From: an archaeon
GTDB lineage: Archaea > Thermoproteota > Nitrososphaeria > Nitrososphaerales > CADDZS01
Length of the DNA: 10,886 nt
Assembly: GCA_021806865.1 (NCBI GenBank)
Contig: JAKAPU010000085.1
Span: forward strand, 1 to 10,886
Reading direction: 5' to 3'
The first letter of the stretch is position 1, and each line of letters opens with the position of its first letter. The position numbers and the translations under genes are program-made. The notes under the pieces are model-generated. The model was not told the DNA's origin, ran no database searches, and saw only the letters and a list, made by a program, of their open reading frames with translations. Shown in pieces: positions 6,594-10,886 of the stretch.

Positions 6594-6604
6594 CGTTTAT
6601 AAAC
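6594..6604 (-). promoter_or_regulatory. TATA element of the ATPase gene
   Basis: The palindromic GTTTATAAAC (6595-6604) is centred about 30 bases from the GTG at 6568. Transcription would start at or within a few bases of the start codon, giving a leaderless mRNA, which is common in archaea. A second AT-rich block (tgtataaac, 6613-6621) on the plus strand could serve a divergent transcript. Confidence 0.6.
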
Positions 6605-6661
6605 ATAATTATGTGTATAAACTAAGTTCGATTAAAGCGTGTTTATGAACAAGGACTGACT

Positions 6662-6889
6662 GTGGCAATCTTTCTTTCGCACAAGATTCGCAACCACGGT
6701 ACTTTCGTCTGTTTTATTACTTACAGTGGAAAAGAAAACCAAACGACGACCGGTTTCTTTCTTAGATTACTTGCGACAGAGTTTCCGGAACCAAAAGGTA
6801 CAATGTCAAAAAGAGTTCGGTTGATGTCCTTCTTACCACCGGGAAAATTCACCAGAACAAAAACCGCAACGTATATAGTATTACTGTAA
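6662..6889 (+). CDS. Doubtful hypothetical ORF divergent from the ATPase
   Basis: A 75-codon frame from GTG 6662 to TAA 6889, with an AAGGA site six bases before the start and a TATA-like block at 6613-6621. The translated product is basic and shows no motif I recognise. A competing minus-strand frame (6721-6906) covers most of it and carries the VLVNF..GK segment shared with the inverted repeat arm, so at most one of them is real. Confidence 0.25.
   Translation: MAIFLSHKIRNHGTFVCFITYSGKENQTTTGFFLRLLATEFPEPKGTMSKRVRLMSFLPPGKFTRTKTATYIVLL
6833..6859 (-). repeat. Right arm of inverted repeat flanking the ATPase gene
   Basis: Inverted partner of 5157-5183. On the minus strand it lies in an open frame at 6721-6906 that reads VLVNFPGGKKDINRTL where the other arm's frame reads VLVNFLRGKENYPNQL. 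The similarity therefore continues weakly past the exact repeat at the protein level. Confidence 0.65.
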
Positions 6890-6910
6890 CGGAACTGTAA
6901 CGCCACGAGA

Positions 6911-7045
6911 ATGACGATTCACTATCTGCCGTCCAGATCATTCAACGGGAAATCTTACACCTGCAGCTGCGGCAGAGTTTTCGAAACCCTGGTGGAGTTC
7001 AAGCGCCACGAGCAGGGAATCGATACCATTGTGGTGCGCCAATGA
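6911..7045 (+). CDS. 44-residue zinc-finger-like protein
   Basis: An ATG-to-TGA frame encoding a very small protein whose centre reads YTCSCGRVFETLVEFKRHEQGID. This resembles half of a classical C2H2 finger: Cys18 and Cys20, then an aromatic residue, a helix and His33, but the second histidine is replaced. It could bind zinc with three ligands or as a dimer, or be a degenerate finger. Small one-finger proteins are common in archaea and are usually taken to bind nucleic acid or a protein partner. The gene lies alone between the ATPase and tnpB; no clear Shine-Dalgarno site is seen. Confidence 0.6.
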   Translation: MTIHYLPSRSFNGKSYTCSCGRVFETLVEFKRHEQGIDTIVVRQ

Positions 7046-7333
7046 AAGGTGATGACTGTCCGACAAATGGTCATCAATCAGCAGCTGCTCAGAATCTGTA
7101 TCTTCAGTAGCTATTGAGTCAAGAATATCAAGAATACCGCTCACTCATGTGGCTGAATTCAAAATCAGCGTGACTGGTTAGTAGCTCCGTTTTCCCTCTT
7201 CCCACGCCTGGCAAGCCCCTGTGAAGTGCGATCTATCATCGTGAACGACGCGATACTCCTAACGCTTCCTACTGTAACATTACAGCACAGGTTTATATTG
7301 CTCAAGTGCAGTACCTGGCTGACGCGAAGCAGC
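7046..7333. other. Spacer before tnpB with promoter-like sequence
   Basis: Contains a hairpin just after the zinc-finger gene (GATGAC 7050-7055 with GTCATC at about 7065-7070) and another short one (GCTGA 7152-7156 with TCAGC 7165-7169). A TATA-like TTTATATT at 7292-7299 would start transcription about 12 bases before the tnpB ATG. I found no convincing left end of a tnpB-bearing element. Confidence 0.35.
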
Positions 7334-9045
7334 ATGCAGTGCACGCTTAGAACTTTCATTGAAGGAGGGGACAAGCGCCTTGATGAAATTTGCAGGGCGT
7401 TCCCTTCGATGGAGCGGACCGCGTACAGGATGCGGAGAGAAGGCAAGAACGCGACTGAGATAAAGTTCATCCTCCGAGAGAGATATGGAATCAAGAACGC
7501 GAGGTGGAACCAGTCTGCTCTGAATCAGGCTGAAGCCATAATGAAGTCTCAGGAAGAAGGAATCAAGTACAAGATAGAACTCTACAGGGAGAAGATACGA
7601 AACACAAAGGAGAAGATCGACCATCTCTCTAATGAACTCAAGATTTCTGGATGCAAGAGAAAGATAAAGAAATTCGAGAAGAAGGTGGAAGAGCTGAGAG
7701 AGCAACTGTACGACAAATCCTACCCGCAGGCAGTGTTCGATCAAAGAAGCTCTTGCATCAGCTATCGATGGCTAATGGAACAAGGGAAGAGGAATTAAAG
7801 AAAGAATGGAAGGAGAAGAGGTCAAATCATTTCTTCTCAGTCGGCCACGCAAATCAAAAAGGGAATGGGAACACTAGGTTGATTCATGGCGATGATGATA
7901 ATGCATCATTCTACCTTGAGATAAGGAATTGGTTCCAGGACGATTTCAAAATACCACTCCATGTGCCAGAGCACGCAAGACAGATCCTGCCACAATTGAT
8001 AGACAGGTCAGAATCTGTCAAGCTCAGAAAGAGCGGAGAGGTCATGAGCGGAGGGCTTGCCTATTCTACCAGAGTCGTACGCAACGGTAGAGGATACCAG
8101 GTGCTGATTTCATTCGAACTTGTTGAGCCAGAAATCTCCTGGCATGGGAGGTTGGTGGGAATCGACCTAAATCCGGAAGGGATTGCCTGTACTGTAGTGT
8201 CCAGGGATGGCAACCTGATTGCTACAAGGTTCTTCAGAGACAATCGCTTGATATCAGCCTCGAAGAACAAGAGAAAGTGGGTGCTGGAGAACCTCGTCAA
8301 TAGAATGCTCAACTGGTGCCTGTGCAACTACAACTGCAACGCTTTGGCTGTGGAGGACCTGAAGTTCAAAGGAGCGCACGATAGTGATGCCAAGACAAAT
8401 TACAAGTTATCAAACTTTATGAAGAAAAAGATGATCCAAACCATCAAATTACACGCGCTTCGTAAAAGCATGCTCACCCTAGAAGTCAATCCGGCGTACA
8501 CGAGCATGGTTGCAATCGCGAAGTACGGCATGCAGTTTGGAGGCTTCAACAGACATCAACTGGCTGCCTTTGTAATCGGAAGGAGAGCTCTGGGATACAA
8601 AGAGTCTCCTACTGGAATCTGTACGACAAAGACGAAGAAGAAGGAAAAGAGAATGTGGAGCTACTGCTCCAAAAATTATTATTGTGGTTACAAGTCTCAA
8701 CTCCAGACATTGCTCCCGCACGAACCGATGGAATGGAAGAGTGCTTGGGCTGACAATGGGGGAGGGACTGTAACAGAGCTGCTCAACAAAGCACGCCCCG
8801 CCAGTACCCCTGAAACTGAAAAGGGGTTAAGAAGCCACTTCAACGCTCCAGCTGACAACCGAGCCGGAGCTGTTTCTTCAGTCATTGCACCAACAACCAA
8901 AAGGCAGGAGGGGAGCGTCCATCCAAATCCTCACGCCAGGGAGGGAGATGGAGCTACAGAGCATAGAGTTGACTCTGCACCAAATGGTGTTGACAATCTT
9001 CTGTGTTATGCGGGAAACGATACAGAAGATACGGTTTTTTGGTAA
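7334..9045 (+). pseudogene. tnpB: TnpB-like RNA-guided nuclease gene with a one-base frameshift
   Basis: One ancestral gene of about 570 codons. Residues 1-135 (7334-7738, basic and coiled-coil rich) run into a different frame at the GTGTTCGATCA sequence. One extra G after 7738 would join QAVF to GSKKLLHQLS, and the second frame then runs to TAA 9045. In it lie RuvC-I VGIDLNPEG (Asp at 8164), RuvC-II ALAVEDLKFK (Glu at 8353) and NPAYTS...FGGFNRHQLAAFVIGRRALGYKE (8488-8607). Between RuvC-II and RuvC-III it lacks the CxxC zinc ribbon usual in TnpB, and the DRD motif is replaced by NRH, as in the IS605-OrfB variants whose motif reads NPAYTS. No TnpA is nearby. The ATG at 7334 was chosen for the TATA box upstream; an open frame extends back to 7226. 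Confidence 0.85.
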
Positions 9046-9209
9046 CTCCTGTCATTTCCCCTTATCACGTCACTGAAGTCGTGATCACAGCAGCTGCACT
9101 TCTTATGGAAGCACATCTCGCAGTTTGAACAGTCACACTGCGAACACTCGCAGAAGACCTTCGAAGCAAGGAATGTAAATTCTTCATCGCCTTTCAAGAT
9201 GACATACAT
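9006..9209 (-). CDS. Small cysteine-rich protein
   Basis: A 67-residue frame with ten cysteines packed into about 24 residues (FCECSQCDCSNCEMCFHKKC, then SCCDHD), with histidines close by. Such spacing suggests binding of two or more metal ions, as in metallothioneins or compact zinc modules, but it matches no family I can name. It starts at ATG 9209, 22 bases after the stop of the DUF2267-like gene, so the two are probably co-transcribed. Its last 40 bases overlap the 3' end of tnpB on the opposite strand. A hairpin at 9064-9085 (ATCACG/CGTGAT) lies inside it. Confidence 0.6.
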   Translation of the reverse strand: MYVILKGDEEFTFLASKVFCECSQCDCSNCEMCFHKKCSCCDHDFSDVIRGNDRSYQKTVSSVSFPA

Positions 9210-9231
9210 ACGTACAACATGTCTCCATCCA

Positions 9232-9711
9232 TCAAGAGCTTTTCTTGAGTAAGGCTCGCTCTTCCTTCACCTGCAGAGCTAGCTCATGCAGCTCCTTGGG
9301 AAGCAGTCTCGCAAACTCGGCAAGGTCGACCACAAGCCCTAAAGCTGAGATCGCGCTTTTCGCCGCTGCCAGTGCTTCTTCCATTGAACGAAATCCGCAG
9401 GAGTCCTTCAGCTCCCAGAGGAGATTGTGCAGATCGCTACGGCCACAGGCAGTCTTTTTCCCGTTCACCCAGCACTTCATCCCATTTGGTAATTTGCATG
9501 AAAGCGCTCCGGTTTCCTCCTCCGGAAGGTTCATGCACAGACAGCGAAGAGTCGTCCTGAAGATCAGTTCGGCACTCCTCGAACCACTCAAATTGAGATT
9601 CTTCGCAAGCTCCCCGATGAGTGTCTGCTTCGTACGCACTTGCTGCGATGTGGAAGAATTCCTGAAGTAACTTTCTAATGCCGTACCGTACATGTTACGA
9701 TATTTGCTCAA
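9232..9711 (-). CDS. DUF2267-like helical protein
   Basis: A 159-residue, mostly helical soluble protein. Two helical repeats resemble the DUF2267 pattern: SAELIFRTTLRCLCMNLPEEE...LSCKLPNGMK (about 43-79) and EALAAAKSAISALGLVVD...FARLLPKELHELA (112-145), each ending in a 'LP..L' turn. The biochemical role of that family is unknown. The start used is TTG 9711; ATG 9693 is an alternative that shortens it by six residues. It heads a likely two-gene unit with the cysteine-rich protein and is divergent from the TFE-beta-like gene across about 240 bases. The family assignment rests on pattern, not on a search. Confidence 0.55.
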   Translation of the reverse strand: MSKYRNMYGTALESYFRNSSTSQQVRTKQTLIGELAKNLNLSGSRSAELIFRTTLRCLCMNLPEEETGALSCKLPNGMKCWVNGKKTACGRSDLHNLLWELKDSCGFRSMEEALAAAKSAISALGLVVDLAEFARLLPKELHELALQVKEERALLKKSS

Positions 9712-9867
9712 ATTGTTTCACCGCATCAATCAGCCGACAGATAGAAAGAACCTCCGTTGGATCGAAAGACTGGCGTCCCTTATACTCGTTGCTGTCCTCC
9801 CAACCAAAGAACCAATGCAATCTTTCTGACCGACCGACTAACTGACCGGCCCATAACAGGTGAAAGC

Positions 9868-9883
9868 GTGACGAAATCGTCAC
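9868..9883. promoter_or_regulatory. Perfect 7+7 palindrome in a divergent promoter region
   Basis: GTGACGA and TCGTCAC separated by two bases form a perfect inverted repeat about 70 bases before the TFE-beta-like start and 157 before the DUF2267 start. A dyad of this size between divergent genes is typical of an operator for a dimeric winged-helix regulator. The rest of 9712-9951 holds only GACCGACCGACTAACTGACC-like repetitive sequence. Confidence 0.4.
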
Positions 9884-9935
9884 TTGCAGATGCATGTCTC
9901 CCGCGAACCAAAGGCTTAATCCTCTGTTCCACGGT

Positions 9936-9945
9936 AAGGAAGGAG
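9936..9945 (+). promoter_or_regulatory. Ribosome binding site of the TFE-beta-like gene
   Basis: The purine run AAGGAAGGAG ends six bases before the TTG at 9952. It is the strongest Shine-Dalgarno match in the window and decides this non-ATG start. Confidence 0.65.
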
Positions 9946-9951
9946 TAAATC

Positions 9952-10323
9952 TTGTCTGCCGAAGATTTGGCGTCAAGAATCTGCAATCTAGTCGCCGATG
10001 GCGGGGAGGAGGGCGTCTTGCAAAGTGACCTCTGGAAGATGCTCGGTCTTGACGGGAGGGGTTGCTCGAGGATTGTCGTCGACCTGGAGAGGCGCCGAAT
10101 AATCCGGCGGGAGAAGGTGCTCGGCGGCGACAGGTGGACTTACAAGCTGATGCCACTTTGGAGGCCGGCTAAAGTCAAGTCGATCGAGCAGTGCCCGTGC
10201 ACGACCTGCCCTTACAATTCTAGGTGTTCTCTCACTGGAGTCATCAGTCCTCTGCACTGTCCGTGGATCACGGAATGGGTTGTCGATGAGTTCAGAAAGA
10301 AATCGTTGCAAGAAGGAGCTTAG
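9952..10323 (+). CDS. TFE-beta / RPC34-like winged-helix Fe-S protein
   Basis: A 123-residue protein with an N-terminal winged helix (about 5-68: DLWKMLGLDGRGCSRIVVDLERRRIIRREK, then a GGDRWTYKL wing) and a C-terminal cluster CPCTTCPYNSRC...HC. Cys83, Cys86, Cys92 and Cys103 have the C-x2-C-x5-C-x10-C spacing expected for the [4Fe-4S] domain of archaeal TFE-beta and the eukaryotic Pol III subunit RPC34/RPC39. TFE-beta pairs with TFE-alpha to stabilise the open promoter complex of RNA polymerase. Length and domain order fit. The start is TTG at 9952 with a strong ribosome site. A different Fe-S winged-helix regulator is possible, but the combination favours TFE-beta. Confidence 0.72.
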   Translation: MSAEDLASRICNLVADGGEEGVLQSDLWKMLGLDGRGCSRIVVDLERRRIIRREKVLGGDRWTYKLMPLWRPAKVKSIEQCPCTTCPYNSRCSLTGVISPLHCPWITEWVVDEFRKKSLQEGA

Positions 10324-10411
10324 GTTGTTTCAAAGCTATAGTTCATACGTATGATGTCATACCAACCAACCAACCGAACTGACCGGGCAAATCCGTCCGT
10401 AGTCTATCTGT
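10324..10411. other. Short convergent spacer
   Basis: It separates the TFE-beta-like gene from the RAM-domain gene. It holds a CATACGTATG palindrome (10344-10353) and a CCAA repeat (10362-10375) followed by AACTGACCGG, which also occurs at 9840-9849. No terminator is evident. Confidence 0.3.
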
Positions 10412-10631
10412 TCACACCACTATCATTGTCAGAGTGGAACGCACCTTTTCGAGCGTTCTCAGCCTGTCGGTGACTGTTTCCTTCACTTCGTCCAGGGACT
10501 CGACTTCGATTTTGACGATGAGATCGTAGACGACATGGACCTCGACAGCGTGCGGGATGCTTCCTTATTTCGTTGAGTATGTCCTGCTCGGCGCCGAGAT
10601 CCGCGTTCATGAAGACGAAGGCTGTGGCCAT
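10412..10631 (-). pseudogene. Lrp/AsnC ligand-binding (RAM) domain protein with one-base frameshift
   Basis: Starting at ATG 10631, the frame reads MATAFVFMNADLGAEQDILNEIRKHP and then goes out of phase. Dropping one base of the GGG at 10554-10556 continues it as HAVEVHVVYDLIVKIEV...DRLRTLEKVRSTLTMIVV to TGA at 10412. The repaired product is about 72 residues: a complete RAM domain (beta-alpha-beta-beta-alpha-beta) without the DNA-binding helix-turn-helix. Such stand-alone RAM proteins are common in archaea and bind amino acids or modulate Lrp partners as oligomers. The change lies in a homopolymer, so a sequencing error is as likely as a real mutation. A TATA-like stretch at 10662-10671 lies 30-40 bases upstream. 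Confidence 0.85.
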
Positions 10632-10661
10632 TTCGCTCTAACTGGCGGAATGGCATGCATT

Positions 10662-10671
10662 CATAAAAATA
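10662..10671 (-). promoter_or_regulatory. TATA-like element of the RAM-domain gene
   Basis: ATTTTTATG on the minus strand, centred about 35 bases before the ATG at 10631. It would give a leader of about ten bases. Confidence 0.4.
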
Positions 10672-10695
10672 AGCCGACGTGAGAATGACATCCAA

Positions 10696-10886
10696 TCTAA
10701 GCCGAACGGAAAAAGTTTGGTCTGAGCATTCAACGCTTGTGAGGACGCAGACGTGCTTTCAAGCAAAACATCATTGATCGAAGTGGTGGGAACTGAGCGA
10801 GAGTTCTTTTGACGCCGTCTTGTGAGTATTCTTGATTTGATTTGTGAGATGAGCTCTTACTGGTTGTCATCACTTCGAAATATATC
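10696..10886. other. Right-edge region without a supported gene
   Basis: Only short frames are present. The longest is a minus-strand ATG frame starting at 10868 (46 codons, ending near 10728), rich in Ser, Lys and Arg with no ribosome site. The sequence CTTGATTTGATTT (10831-10843) repeats one found at 4995-5007. Confidence 0.25.

Noticed and set aside
6938..7144. Minus-strand 68-codon frame over the zinc-finger gene
   Set aside because: No ribosome site or motif, and it mirrors the small zinc-finger-like gene that has an ATG and a Cys/His pattern.
9064..9085. Hairpin ATCACG...CGTGAT after tnpB as a transposon end or terminator
   Set aside because: It lies within the cysteine-rich coding frame, has only six pairs, no T-run, and no matching partner on the left side of tnpB.
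9695..10156. Minus-strand 153-codon frame opposite the TFE-beta-like gene
   Set aside because: Rich in Arg, Pro and Ser as expected for an antisense frame; the plus strand has a winged helix, cysteine cluster and strong ribosome site.
1..10886. CRISPR array, tRNA or rRNA genes
   Set aside because: I found no regularly spaced repeats, and no stretch with the tRNA T-arm motif and a matching acceptor stem.

Overview
The window looks like chromosomal DNA from an archaeon, most likely Thaumarchaeota/Nitrososphaerota. The evidence is an XPB-like SF2 helicase, a TFE-beta/RPC34-like winged-helix Fe-S protein, a lone Lrp ligand-binding (RAM) domain, tiny zinc- or cysteine-rich proteins, TATA-like boxes about 25-30 bases before starts, and apparently leaderless genes. 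The lineage is inferred from gene content; no marker gene was seen.

Layout. 1-282 is the unidentified 3' end of a gene. 463-906 encodes a two-CBS-domain protein, convergent with a winged-helix regulator (minus, 1000-1308). From 1671 a 30-residue, extremely acidic microprotein overlaps by one base the start of an XPB-like helicase (1763 onward). That helicase is split between its two RecA domains by a complete IS110-family element (about 2786-4346); its C-terminal RecA domain resumes at 4349 and ends at 4874. A P-loop ATPase with a C-terminal winged helix lies on the minus strand (5276-6568), bracketed by an imperfect inverted repeat (5157-5183 / 6833-6859). A 44-residue zinc-finger-like protein (6911-7045) and a frameshifted TnpB-like gene (7334-9045) follow. 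On the minus strand are a DUF2267-like protein (9232-9711) and a cysteine-rich protein (9006-9209). Divergent from them is the TFE-beta-like gene (9952-10323), and last comes a frameshifted RAM-domain gene (minus, 10412-10631).

The main find is in the IS110 element. Its roughly 270 untranslated bases lie 3' of the transposase, as in the IS1111 group. On the transposase strand they contain what looks like a bridge/seek RNA: a long stem-loop starting two bases past the transposase stop, with a 10-base match to the flanking target, then a second region with two adjacent 8-base matches to the element's own two ends. Three of the four expected guide segments are exact and agree on the core dinucleotide AT, which fixes the ends of the element. 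The fourth is weak (5 bases).

Three genes carry single-base frame problems (helicase junction, tnpB, RAM protein). These may be real decay or errors in the assembly.
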